Part shown: piece after piece, positions 45,353 through 54,066 of the stretch | Layout of the letters: every line of letters begins with the position of its first letter | How positions within the stretch are numbered: position 1 is the first letter of the stretch | Assembly (NCBI RefSeq): GCF_000174195.1 | Contig: NZ_ACFY01000091.1 | Span: 43,164 to 107,163, forward strand | DNA length: 64,000 nucleotides | Direction of reading: 5' to 3' | Source: Roseburia inulinivorans DSM 16841 | Lineage (GTDB): Bacteria > Bacillota > Clostridia > Lachnospirales > Lachnospiraceae | Translations under genes and position numbers: made by a program | The notes under the pieces: model-generated | Database searches by the model: none | What the model saw: the letters and a program-made list of their open reading frames with translations, nothing else | What the model was told of the DNA's origin: nothing

Positions 45353-46912
45353 ATGATTCAGGAAAGAATTTTAGAATTGACAGAATATGGTCTTGTGACC
45401 GGACTGGTGGAGCCGGAAGACAGGAGATTTACCATTAATCGCCTGTTAGAACTTTTTCATCTGGATGAATTAGACGATGAAGTGGCAGCAGCCTATGCAA
45501 AGAGAACTCCGATGACACAGGAGAGTGCAGAGGCAGCATTGGAAGGCATCTTAAATGAGATGCTCGATTATGCGGCAGAAGATGGACTGATGCCGGAGGA
45601 TACGATCACATACAGGGATCTGTTCGATACAAAGATCATGAGTATGCTTGTGCCGAGACCAAGCGAAGTGATCAAAAAATTCCAGGCACTCTATCAGATC
45701 AGTCCAAAGGAAGCAACCGATTATTTTTACAAATTAAGCAGAGATACAAACTACATTCGTAGATACCGTATCAAAAAAGACCAGAAATGGACTGCAGATA
45801 CCGAGTTTGGAACATTGGATATCACCATCAACCTCTCCAAACCGGAAAAAGATCCAAAGGCGATCGCGGCAGCCAAGCTTGCAAAACAGAGCGGTTATCC
45901 GAAATGCCTTCTCTGCAAAGAGAATGAGGGATATGCAGGACGTGTGAACCATCCGGCAAGACAGAACCACAGGATTATTCCGGTAACGATCAATCACAGT
46001 GACTGGTTCTTCCAGTATTCTCCATATGTTTACTACAATGAGCACTGCATCGTTTTTAATGCAGAGCATACACCGATGAAAATCGAGAAAGCAACCTTTG
46101 GAAAACTGTTGGATTTTGTAGAGCAGTTCCCACATTACTTTGTCGGATCGAATGCGGATCTTCCGATTGTTGGAGGATCTATCTTGAGCCATGATCATTT
46201 CCAGGGTGGACATTATGAGTTTGCCATGGCAAAAGCACCGGTTGAAAAAGAGCTGACCTTCAAAGGATTTGAGGATGTGAAAGCCGGAATCGTAAAATGG
46301 CCAATGTCCGTGATCCGTATCAGCGCACCACAAAAAGAGCGCCTGATCGAACTAGCAGATAAGATTTTACTTGTATGGAGAGGTTATACGGATGAAGATG
46401 CATTTATTTTTGCAGAGACAGAGGGCGAACCACACAACACGATCACTCCTATCGCAAGAAAACGCGGCAATGATTATGAGTTAGATCTTGTACTCCGCAA
46501 TAATATCACGACGGAGGAGCATCCGCTGGGTGTTTACCATCCACATGCAAAACTTCATCACATCAAAAAAGAAAACATTGGTCTGATCGAGGTTATGGGA
46601 CTTGCAGTGCTTCCAGCCAGATTAAAAGATGAGATGGCTGCATTAGAGCAGGCAATCTTAGACGGCGCAGAAATCCGTGAGGATGAAGTTCTTGCAAAAC
46701 ATGCAGACTGGGTGGAGGAATTTCTGCCGAAGTATGGATTTACGGCAGGAAGCGGCCTGGAAGGTGAGATCACACCGGAAAAATTACATGAGATCATTCA
46801 GACAGAAATCGGTCTTGTGTTCAAAGAAGTTTTATTGGACGCAGGTGTTTACAAATGCACAGAGGAAGGCAGAAAAGCGTTCCAGAAGTTCGTAGATACC
46901 GTCAATGCATAA
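45353..46912 (+). CDS. galT: UDP-glucose-hexose-1-phosphate uridylyltransferase, class II, 519 aa
   Basis: Swaps UMP between UDP-glucose and galactose-1-phosphate. The length and sequence (CLLCKENEGYAGRVNHPARQ near residue 185; SILSHDHFQGGHYEF near 280) match the longer Firmicutes galT class, which differs from the 350-residue enterobacterial type. The HxH-like catalytic region is the HDHFQGGH block. No galE is in the window, so epimerisation must be encoded elsewhere. It is co-transcribed with galK. Confidence 0.96.
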   Translation: MIQERILELTEYGLVTGLVEPEDRRFTINRLLELFHLDELDDEVAAAYAKRTPMTQESAEAALEGILNEMLDYAAEDGLMPEDTITYRDLFDTKIMSMLVPRPSEVIKKFQALYQISPKEATDYFYKLSRDTNYIRRYRIKKDQKWTADTEFGTLDITINLSKPEKDPKAIAAAKLAKQSGYPKCLLCKENEGYAGRVNHPARQNHRIIPVTINHSDWFFQYSPYVYYNEHCIVFNAEHTPMKIEKATFGKLLDFVEQFPHYFVGSNADLPIVGGSILSHDHFQGGHYEFAMAKAPVEKELTFKGFEDVKAGIVKWPMSVIRISAPQKERLIELADKILLVWRGYTDEDAFIFAETEGEPHNTITPIARKRGNDYELDLVLRNNITTEEHPLGVYHPHAKLHHIKKENIGLIEVMGLAVLPARLKDEMAALEQAILDGAEIREDEVLAKHADWVEEFLPKYGFTAGSGLEGEITPEKLHEIIQTEIGLVFKEVLLDAGVYKCTEEGRKAFQKFVDTVNA

Positions 46913-46940
46913 AAATACAGGGGAGTATTTTTAATAAACA

Positions 46941-46997
46941 AAAACTGTCCGGGGCAGTATCCGTAAGGAAAATGTCCTGTGGCAGTTTTCTTTTTTA
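46941..46997 (+). terminator. Terminator after galT
   Basis: AAAACTGTCC pairs with GGCAGTTTT over a long loop, followed by CTTTTTT. Confidence 0.65.
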
Positions 46998-47114
46998 TCT
47001 ATTTACTTTCATACAGTATTGTTGTAAAGTAATAATTGTTCCGTGGATCTGCACATTTACGGTGCAGACCGCAGAAAAATGACTCGAGAGTAAGAAAACA
47101 GTGAGGTAGAGAAT

Positions 47115-48311
47115 ATGATTTCACAGAAAATACAGAAGGCATTGCAGGGAAGTTCTGCGATCCGTGCAATGTTTGTAGAGGGAAATGAACTTGCCGCCAG
47201 GGTGGGAAGAGAGAACGTGTATGATTTTTCATTGGGGAATCCTGCAACACCGGCTCCGGCAGCATTGAACGAGGCAATTAAGCAACTGGTGGATGAGACC
47301 GATCCGCTGGTTTTGCATGGATATATGGACAATGCCGGTTACCCGGATGTCCGTCAGGCGGTTGCAGAGAACTTAAACAAGCGTTTTGGAACTGCATTTA
47401 CTTCCCATAATATTGTGATGACAGTGGGAGCAGCGGGAGGATTGAACATTATTTTTAAAACGATCTTAGATCCGGGTGACGAGGTGATCGTGTTCGCCCC
47501 GTATTTTGGAGAGTACAAGAGTTATGCAGCCAATTTTGATGCGGCAGTCGTGGAGGTAGCGCCGGATTTTGAGACATTCCAGCCGGATCTGGAAGCATTG
47601 GAAAAAGCGGTCAATGAAAAGACCAAGGCAGTGATCGTGAACACGCCAAACAATCCGACCGGTGTGATCTATCATGAAGAAACCATGAAAAAGATGGCTG
47701 AGATTCTGGAAAAGAAGGAAAAAGAGATTGGACACGAAATTTATCTGATTTCCGATGAGCCTTACCGTGAACTTGTCTACGATGGAAATCAGGAGGATTT
47801 CCTGACGAAATACTATAGGAATACGATTGTAGGTTATTCCTTCAGCAAGTCTCTTTCCCTTCCGGGTGAGCGTATCGGATATGTGGTTGTTCCGGATGAG
47901 GTGGAAAATGCAGATCAGGTCATTGACGGCATTGTTGTATCCAACCGTACCCTTGGTTTTGTAAATGCACCGTCTCTGCTTCAGAAAGCGGTAGCAAAAT
48001 GTCTGGATGAGAAAACCAATCTGGTATTTTATGATGAAAACAGAAAGATGTTATACGAGGGACTGCAAAAGCTCGGTTTCCACTGCATTAAACCGGAAGG
48101 CGCTTTTTATATGTGGGTAAAATCTCCGGAAACGGACGAAGAAAAATTTGTTGCAGCAGGTAAAAAATACAATATCATCATGGTAAAGGGCAGCGCATTC
48201 GGATGTGCAGGCTATGTCCGTCTTGCTTACTGTGTTTCCCATGAGACGGTAAAAAATGCCCTGACTGCGTTTGAAAAACTGGCAGAAGATTACGGATTGT
48301 ATACTGAATGA
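47115..48311 (+). CDS. Pyridoxal-phosphate aminotransferase class I/II, 398 aa
   Basis: Cytoplasmic aminotransferase of fold type I, AspC-like. Seen: NTPNNPTGVIY near residue 177, ISDEPYRELVY near 213, the PLP lysine in YSFSKSLSLPGERIGY near 242, and a C-terminal VRLAYCVS. Substrate is not determined: aspartate, alanine or aromatic amino acids are possible. It lies ahead of hisC in the same direction, 79 bp apart. The ribosome binding site is GAGGTAGAG. Confidence 0.88.
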   Translation: MISQKIQKALQGSSAIRAMFVEGNELAARVGRENVYDFSLGNPATPAPAALNEAIKQLVDETDPLVLHGYMDNAGYPDVRQAVAENLNKRFGTAFTSHNIVMTVGAAGGLNIIFKTILDPGDEVIVFAPYFGEYKSYAANFDAAVVEVAPDFETFQPDLEALEKAVNEKTKAVIVNTPNNPTGVIYHEETMKKMAEILEKKEKEIGHEIYLISDEPYRELVYDGNQEDFLTKYYRNTIVGYSFSKSLSLPGERIGYVVVPDEVENADQVIDGIVVSNRTLGFVNAPSLLQKAVAKCLDEKTNLVFYDENRKMLYEGLQKLGFHCIKPEGAFYMWVKSPETDEEKFVAAGKKYNIIMVKGSAFGCAGYVRLAYCVSHETVKNALTAFEKLAEDYGLYTE

Positions 48312-48390
48312 AATGACTCGGAAATGAGCAGATTGTAATGAATTTGTGAAATATAACAGGAAAATTGAGAGAGTGGAGAGCGTAAAATTT

Positions 48391-49449
48391 ATGAGTAACT
48401 GGGAAGAATATGTAAGAACAGTGGAACCGTATGTTCCGGGAGAACAGCCAAACCAGCCGGACATGATCAAATTGAATACCAACGAAAATCCATATCCGCC
48501 CGCACCGGGAGTGGTAGAGGCTCTGAAGAACTTTGATACAGATAAGCTGCGGCTTTATCCGGAACCGACCTGCAAAGTGTTAGTCGATGCGATCGCAGAT
48601 TATTATGGAATCAGGAGCAGTCAGGTATTTACCGGTGTCGGTTCTGATGATGTGCTTGCCATGATATTTATGACGTTTTTTAACAGCAAAAAGCCGATCC
48701 TGTTTCCGGATATCACCTATTCTTTTTATGATGTGTGGGCAGATATGCTTCGGATTCCATTTGAGACAAAAGCGTTAGATGACAATTTTCAGATTAGAAA
48801 AGAGGATTATTATGGGGACAACGGCGGCGTGGTGTTCCCAAATCCAAATGCACCGACCGGAATCCTTATGCCGCTTTCAGAGATCGAGGATATCATTGCA
48901 CACAACCGCGATGTGATCGTAGTTGTGGATGAGGCATACATTGATTTTGGCGGGGTGTCTGCGCTGCCTCTGATCGAAAAATATGACAATCTTCTCGTGG
49001 TACAGACCTTTTCAAAATCGCGTTCCCTGGCAGGTATGCGGCTTGGCTTTGCGATGGGAAATGAAAAGCTGATCCGGTATATCAATGATGTGAAATATTC
49101 TTTCAATTCCTACACGCTCAATCAGACAGCGCTTGTACTTGGTGTGCAGGCAATCAGGGACAGGGAGTATTTTGAGGAAACCTGTGCGAAAGTCATCGCT
49201 ACAAGGGAATGGACGAAGTGCGAACTGAAAAAGCTTGGATTTTCCTTTGGGGACTCCATGAGCAACTTTATTTTTGCAACACATGAAAGAGTTCCTGCAA
49301 AAGAAATATTTGAAGCACTCCGGGAGCATAACATTTTCGTGCGTTATTTTTCAAAGCCGAGAATTGATAATTATCTGCGCATCAGCATTGGTACACAGCA
49401 GGAGATGGAGCACCTGATTGCTTTTCTGACAGATTATTTGAAGGAATAA
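48391..49449 (+). CDS. hisC: Histidinol-phosphate aminotransferase, 352 aa
   Basis: Transfers the amino group from glutamate to imidazole-acetol phosphate in histidine synthesis. Seen: IKLNTNENPYPPAPGV at residue 27, FPNPNAPTGI near 150, VVDEAYIDFGG near 181, and the PLP lysine in TFSKSRSLAGMRLG near 211. The ATG at 48391 with GAGTGGAGAG gives the usual N-terminus; the 15-residue upstream extension is rejected. No other his genes are nearby, so it is an isolated hisC and may also serve aromatic amino acids. Confidence 0.92.
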   Translation: MSNWEEYVRTVEPYVPGEQPNQPDMIKLNTNENPYPPAPGVVEALKNFDTDKLRLYPEPTCKVLVDAIADYYGIRSSQVFTGVGSDDVLAMIFMTFFNSKKPILFPDITYSFYDVWADMLRIPFETKALDDNFQIRKEDYYGDNGGVVFPNPNAPTGILMPLSEIEDIIAHNRDVIVVVDEAYIDFGGVSALPLIEKYDNLLVVQTFSKSRSLAGMRLGFAMGNEKLIRYINDVKYSFNSYTLNQTALVLGVQAIRDREYFEETCAKVIATREWTKCELKKLGFSFGDSMSNFIFATHERVPAKEIFEALREHNIFVRYFSKPRIDNYLRISIGTQQEMEHLIAFLTDYLKE

Positions 49450-49672
49450 CAGAATACTGTCAGGTATAAATTATAGTTATAACCAATATGAAAAAAAGTA
49501 TTGCTTTTTCGTCACGATTCGACTATTATAGAATTCGCGTCTGTAACGCTTTAGTGTGTAAAACAGGTATTTACTTTAAAACTTTACTATGTTAAAATAT
49601 GTATAGATTTGAAATTTCTGACAATAAAAAAGAGAATGATATCATTTTGATTTATGAAAAGGAGAAAGTAAA

Positions 49673-49978
49673 ATGAGCAAGAAACTAAGGACTGAGGCAG
49701 TAGACCATCTTTTTGATGCGATTTTAAGCCTGGAAAACAGAGAAGAATGTTATACTTTTTTTGAAGATGTCTGCACTGTGAATGAGCTGCTTTCCTTATC
49801 ACAGAGATTTGAGGTTGCCAAGATGTTACGTGACCAGAAAACATATCTTGATATTGCAGAGAAAACAGGTGCTTCCACAGCGACCATCAGCCGTGTAAAC
49901 CGTTCTTTAAATTATGGAAATGACGGATATGACATGGTATTTGCCAGAATGGCTGCATCAGAGACAAACGAAGCGTAA
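49673..49978 (+). CDS. yerC: YerC/YecD-type TrpR-like regulator, 101 aa
   Basis: Small helix-turn-helix protein of the TrpR superfamily. Block: CTVNELLSLSQRFEVAKMLR (residues 35-54), then the HTH TYLDIAEKTGASTATISRVNRSL. In Bacillus the homologue binds DNA and controls his genes, which fits the hisC gene just upstream. The 223-bp space before it holds an AT-rich promoter region. The ribosome binding site is AAGGAGAAAG. Confidence 0.93.
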   Translation: MSKKLRTEAVDHLFDAILSLENREECYTFFEDVCTVNELLSLSQRFEVAKMLRDQKTYLDIAEKTGASTATISRVNRSLNYGNDGYDMVFARMAASETNEA

Positions 49979-50006
49979 AACAGAATAGAAAAACCCGGAA
50001 AAAAGA

Positions 50007-50072
50007 AAAACCCGGAGCTGCACGGATCATGTCTGGTATAGACAGTGTTCCATTCAGCACCGGGTTTTATTT
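50007..50072. terminator. Terminator between yerC and DUF1836 gene
   Basis: AAAACCCGG (repeated at 49990 and 50007) pairs with CCGGGTTTT at 50060-50068; a T-rich tract follows. It overlaps the 3' end of the minus-strand gene. Confidence 0.75.
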
Positions 50073-50681
50073 TTCTTTTTTGGAAGGATCTTTTTCTTCG
50101 TGCAGCATCTGATCGACAATGCGCTCGATAATTGTTTTTTTCAGGTAGACATCATAGCTTAACATGCAGATAAAACTGAATGTCCGTAAAAGCTCTGCAT
50201 CCTCACCTTCCATTCCCTCAAAAGTTTTCATGGAGGTGTTAAACTTCTTTGCAAGGTCTTTCATGATATTTAAGGTTTCCTGATGCTCCAGACCAAACAC
50301 TTCTTTATAGATATCCTCAAGACTCATCTCGGAGCTGCCTTTTCCAAAATACTTGTCCGTGATCGGATTTAAGATACTCTGGATGTCACTGATGCTTAAG
50401 ATACTTTTAAAATAGTAGATAAAGATCAAAGTCAGCACATGTTCTTTGGAATATTTTTTCTTTTCCGGTGGAGGAAGAAGATCGTTTTTTGCATAATTGT
50501 TGATCATGGTCTTAGTCAGGATCTTATCGTCCTCATGCCGCTTGGATGTGGCAAGCTGGGAATCCATAAATGTTGTCACCTGATCCATGTAAAGATCGAT
50601 ATTCGGGATATCTTCCGGTTTTACATAGTCGATTTTATTAAATTCATCTAATATATCACTTAAAAATTGTTTTGTATTCAT
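50067..50681 (-). CDS. DUF1836 protein, 204 aa
   Basis: MerR-like DNA-binding-domain protein common in Clostridia. Residues 50-110 form a winged-helix-like segment: LTKTMINNYAKNDLLPPPEK, then KYSKEHVLTLIFIYYFKSIL. The rest is helical. It is monocistronic on the minus strand. No experimentally known function; a transcription factor role is inferred from the fold. Start ATG 50681. Confidence 0.85.
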   Translation of the reverse strand: MNTKQFLSDILDEFNKIDYVKPEDIPNIDLYMDQVTTFMDSQLATSKRHEDDKILTKTMINNYAKNDLLPPPEKKKYSKEHVLTLIFIYYFKSILSISDIQSILNPITDKYFGKGSSEMSLEDIYKEVFGLEHQETLNIMKDLAKKFNTSMKTFEGMEGEDAELLRTFSFICMLSYDVYLKKTIIERIVDQMLHEEKDPSKKEK

Positions 50682-50846
50682 TTTTTTACCTGCTTTTACT
50701 CTTACTGGTTCAATCGTATTCTCTACATCAGATTATATAGTATTGAAAACTAGATGACAAGATACAATTGAATTTAATTGTATGAATTTGAATGTGGACG
50801 GTCGTAGATTTTTTCTGACGCAAAAGTAAAAAAGAGACGGGTGTAT

Positions 50847-50875
50847 TTGACAAAAATATATGTTTGTCATATAAT
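50847..50875 (+). promoter_or_regulatory. Perfect sigma-A promoter for a small RNA
   Basis: TTGACA (50847-50852), 17-bp spacer, TATAAT (50870-50875). The best promoter in the window, yet it has no reading frame before the terminator at 50984. Confidence 0.88.
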
Positions 50876-50881
50876 GCACTT

Positions 50882-50984
50882 AACAGGAAAGCCGATAGAT
50901 AGGTGTGAGCTATCTACTCCGGCGAAAAATCAATGTTAAAATAACCGTCAACTTTTCTCAGGAGCTGGACGGTTATTTTTTATT
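50882..50984 (+). ncRNA. Small RNA gene of about 100 nt, family not recognised
   Basis: Between a consensus promoter and a Rho-independent terminator (AATAACCGTC / GACGGTTATT, then TTTT). It can fold into a first hairpin, GCCGATAGATAG with CTATCTACTCCGGC (bulge CTC), then a single-stranded GAAAAATCAATGTTAA, then the terminator. It matches no riboswitch, SRP or 6S consensus I know. It lies 130 bp before pcrA and ends before it, so it is a stand-alone RNA or an attenuator; no coding frame with a start is present. Confidence 0.65.
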
Positions 50985-51114
50985 GTTAAAAAAAGAAAAT
51001 ATGTTCGATTTTACTGTTCATAAGCAGGGATAATGTGTTACAATAGATGGGAATATGATATTGTAATAAAAAAGGGATTGAATATTACAAACAACAACGG
51101 AAATGGAGATTTCT

Positions 51115-53385
51115 ATGAGTATTTATGATACATTGAACGAACAGCAGAGAGAAGCGGTATTTCACACGGAGGGACCGGTTTTGATCTTGGCGGGTGCAGG
51201 TTCCGGAAAAACGAGGGTTCTGACACATCGAACCGCCTATCTGATTGAAGAAAAGGGCGTGAATCCATACAATATTATGGCAATCACCTTTACGAATAAA
51301 GCGGCAGGTGAGATGCGTGAGAGAATCGACCAGCTTGTGGGATATGGCTCTGAGAGCATCTGGGTATCAACGTTTCATTCTACCTGTGTGCGCATTTTAA
51401 GACGTCATATTGACCGCATCGGGTTTGACACTAATTTTACAATCTATGATTCCGATGATCAGAAGACACTGATGAAGGATATCTGTAAGCGTCTGAATGT
51501 GGATACCAAGATTTACAAAGAGCGGAGTCTGCTTGCTGCGATTTCCAAGGCAAAAGATGAACTGGTAGATCCACAGGAATTTTCTCTCCGGGCGGCTGCT
51601 TCCGGGGATTTTGCGAAACGGAAACAGGCTGAGATCTACAGAGAGTATCAGGATGCACTGCGGCGGAATAATGCACTTGATTTTGATGATCTGATCGTAA
51701 AGACGGTTGAATTGTTTAAAACGGATGCCCAGGTGTTAGACTACTATCAGGAACGCTTTCGTTATATTATGGTGGACGAGTATCAGGATACGAATACGGC
51801 ACAGTTTGAACTGATCAGTATTCTTGCGAGAAAGTATAAGAACCTGTGTGTCGTTGGTGATGATGACCAGTCTATCTATAAGTTCCGCGGTGCGAATATT
51901 TATAATATCCTGAACTTTGAAAAACATTTTCCGGAGGCAGTGACGATAAAACTGGAACAGAATTACCGTTCTACACAGAATATTTTAAATGCTGCAAACG
52001 GAGTGATCTCCAACAATATGGGACGAAAAAGAAAGACACTCTGGACAGACAATGAAGAGGGGAAAAAGATCGGTTTCAAGCAGTTTGAGACAGGCTATGA
52101 AGAGGCAGAGTATGTCGCAAAGGATATCAATGCCTGTGTGAAGGACGGCAGATATCATTACGGTGACTGCGCTGTTCTCTACCGCACAAACGCACAGTCC
52201 CGTCTTTTTGAGGAAAAATTTATCGTATCCAATATTCCATATAAGATTGTCGGCGGCGTGAACTTCTATGCAAGAAAAGAGATCAAAGACCTGCTTGCCT
52301 ATTTGAAAACGATCGATAATGCAAGAGATGATCTTGCTGTCCGCAGGATCATCAACGTGCCAAAACGTGGAATCGGTGCAACAACCTTAAACCGTGTGGC
52401 AGATTATGCGGCTGCGGCAGACATCAGTTTTTATAATGCATTGAAAATGGCAGACGATATTCCGACACTCGGCAAGAGTGCTGCAAAGATCAAGCCATTT
52501 GTGAATTTTATTCAGGTGATGCGCAGTAAAGTAGAGATTATCAGCGTTTCTGAACTTTTGCAGGAGATTATAGACGAAACTGGATATGTGAAAGAATTGG
52601 AAGCGGAAGATACCGAGGAGGCAAAGGCGCGTATTGAGAATATCGATGAGCTGATCAGCAAAGTGGTTGCTTACGAGGAAGGCGAGGAACATCCGACACT
52701 CAGTGGTTTTTTAGAGGAAGTGGCACTGGTTGCAGACATCGACAGTCTCGATGAGGGCAGTGATTATGTTGTTTTAATGACATTACATAGTGCAAAAGGT
52801 CTGGAGTTCCCGAAAGTTTACCTTGCCGGAATGGAGGATGGATTGTTCCCAAGTTATATGTCCATCACTTCGGACAGTTCTTCTGAGGATCTAGAAGAGG
52901 AGCGACGCCTGGCTTATGTGGGGATCACGAGAGCCAAAGAAGAACTTACAATTACCTGTGCAAGACAACGTATGATTCGTGGCGAAACGCAATATAATAA
53001 AGTATCGCGGTTTGTTCGGGAGATTCCGTCTGAACTGTTGGACAGTGAACTGAGAAAGCCGGCATCTGCAAGAGAATCTTCTTTTGGAAAAGAGAGCAGT
53101 TTCCCATCTTTTTTACAGAACCAGACAACAGCAAGACCGAAAAGAACAACACTGCGCCAGCAGCCTTCCGGACAGAGTATGCAGGCAAAGGCACTTGTCA
53201 CAAAGGGTGTTGTAAAGTCAGAGCTTGACTATGGTGTCGGGGACACCGTATCGCATATCAAGTTTGGCAGAGGAGTTGTGAAAAACATCATGGATGGCGG
53301 AAGAGATTACGAGGTGACCGTGGATTTCGAAGGATATGGTGTGAAAAAAATGTTTGCCTCTTTTGCAAAATTAAAGCGTATCTGA
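51115..53385 (+). CDS. pcrA: ATP-dependent DNA helicase PcrA/UvrD, 756 aa
   Basis: Superfamily 1A 3'-5' helicase for repair and for clearing RNA polymerase or recombination intermediates. Seen: Walker A GAGSGKTRVL near residue 29, motif Ia AITFTNKAAGEMRERI, Walker B VDEYQDTN, motif III GDDDQSIYKFRGA, motif V/VI LMTLHSAKGLEF and YVGITRAKEEL. The C-terminal Tudor-like tail (VGDTVSHIKFGRGVVK) binds RNA polymerase in Bacillus. ATG 51115 is preferred to 51103, since GGAG precedes it by six bases. Confidence 0.96.
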   Translation: MSIYDTLNEQQREAVFHTEGPVLILAGAGSGKTRVLTHRTAYLIEEKGVNPYNIMAITFTNKAAGEMRERIDQLVGYGSESIWVSTFHSTCVRILRRHIDRIGFDTNFTIYDSDDQKTLMKDICKRLNVDTKIYKERSLLAAISKAKDELVDPQEFSLRAAASGDFAKRKQAEIYREYQDALRRNNALDFDDLIVKTVELFKTDAQVLDYYQERFRYIMVDEYQDTNTAQFELISILARKYKNLCVVGDDDQSIYKFRGANIYNILNFEKHFPEAVTIKLEQNYRSTQNILNAANGVISNNMGRKRKTLWTDNEEGKKIGFKQFETGYEEAEYVAKDINACVKDGRYHYGDCAVLYRTNAQSRLFEEKFIVSNIPYKIVGGVNFYARKEIKDLLAYLKTIDNARDDLAVRRIINVPKRGIGATTLNRVADYAAAADISFYNALKMADDIPTLGKSAAKIKPFVNFIQVMRSKVEIISVSELLQEIIDETGYVKELEAEDTEEAKARIENIDELISKVVAYEEGEEHPTLSGFLEEVALVADIDSLDEGSDYVVLMTLHSAKGLEFPKVYLAGMEDGLFPSYMSITSDSSSEDLEEERRLAYVGITRAKEELTITCARQRMIRGETQYNKVSRFVREIPSELLDSELRKPASARESSFGKESSFPSFLQNQTTARPKRTTLRQQPSGQSMQAKALVTKGVVKSELDYGVGDTVSHIKFGRGVVKNIMDGGRDYEVTVDFEGYGVKKMFASFAKLKRI

Positions 53386-53484
53386 TTCTATTTGGGAGCA
53401 GGGACGTTTGTGTATCCGAAACTCTAAAAAATATATAAAATTTTTGAAAAATATAAATTTTTTATATTCGAAAAGTAAAGGATA

Positions 53485-53493
53485 TGGTATAAT
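53485..53493 (+). promoter_or_regulatory. Extended -10 promoter
   Basis: TGGTATAAT. No good -35 box 17 bp upstream. It drives the small membrane protein gene at 53596. Confidence 0.5.
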
Positions 53494-53595
53494 GGGCGTA
53501 AGCAATGAGCAGTGCACATAGATTTTTCTGGTGTGTATTGCGTTTAGGTTTTGCATATCCTATAAAAGTATAAATAAGAGAAGGAGCGGAACACT

Positions 53596-53928
53596 ATGAA
53601 CAAGGTGGAAGATTTCATCAATGCGACAAAGTTAAACGACTTACTCAATAAGAAAGAGGATCTGATCAATATGACAAAGTTGAATGAATTATTAAACAAA
53701 AAAGAAGCAGAAGAAAAGAAAACATCAAAGGTTGTATGGATTTTTGCAATCATCGGTATTATTGCAGCAGTTGCAGCAGCAGTATATGGCGTATATCGTT
53801 TCTTTACACCAGATTATTTGGAAGATTTTGAAGACGATTTTGAAGATGATTATGAAGACGATTTCTTCGAAGATGAAGAGGACGAAGAAGAGCCGGCAAA
53901 ACCAGCAGAGAAAAAAGAAGAAGAATAA
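53596..53928 (+). CDS. Small membrane protein with acidic tail, 110 aa
   Basis: An N-terminal amphipathic region contains a tandem repeat (TKLNDLLNKKEDLIN and TKLNELLNKKEAEEK), followed by one helix (VVWIFAIIGIIAAVAAAVYG, residues 47-66) and a very acidic tail (about 30 Asp/Glu in 45 residues, ending EEPAKPAEKKEEE). It is similar to DUF4366-like clostridial proteins. Single gene, own promoter and terminator. No function can be assigned; the ribosome binding site is AGAAGGAG. Confidence 0.75.
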   Translation: MNKVEDFINATKLNDLLNKKEDLINMTKLNELLNKKEAEEKKTSKVVWIFAIIGIIAAVAAAVYGVYRFFTPDYLEDFEDDFEDDYEDDFFEDEEDEEEPAKPAEKKEEE

Positions 53929-53940
53929 AAATAATCTGGA

Positions 53941-53965
53941 GGGCTGCGGATGCAGCCCTTTTTTC
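53941..53965 (+). terminator. Rho-independent terminator
   Basis: GGGCTGC / GCAGCCC with a GAT-type loop, followed by seven T's. Confidence 0.92.
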
Positions 53966-54066
53966 TTGTGTAACAGATAAAAGAAATAGAAAACTGTGAA
54001 GTTAATAAAATGTCAATGGAATCATGGACAATTTTATAGTTGATGAAATAAAAATGCGAGGAATTT

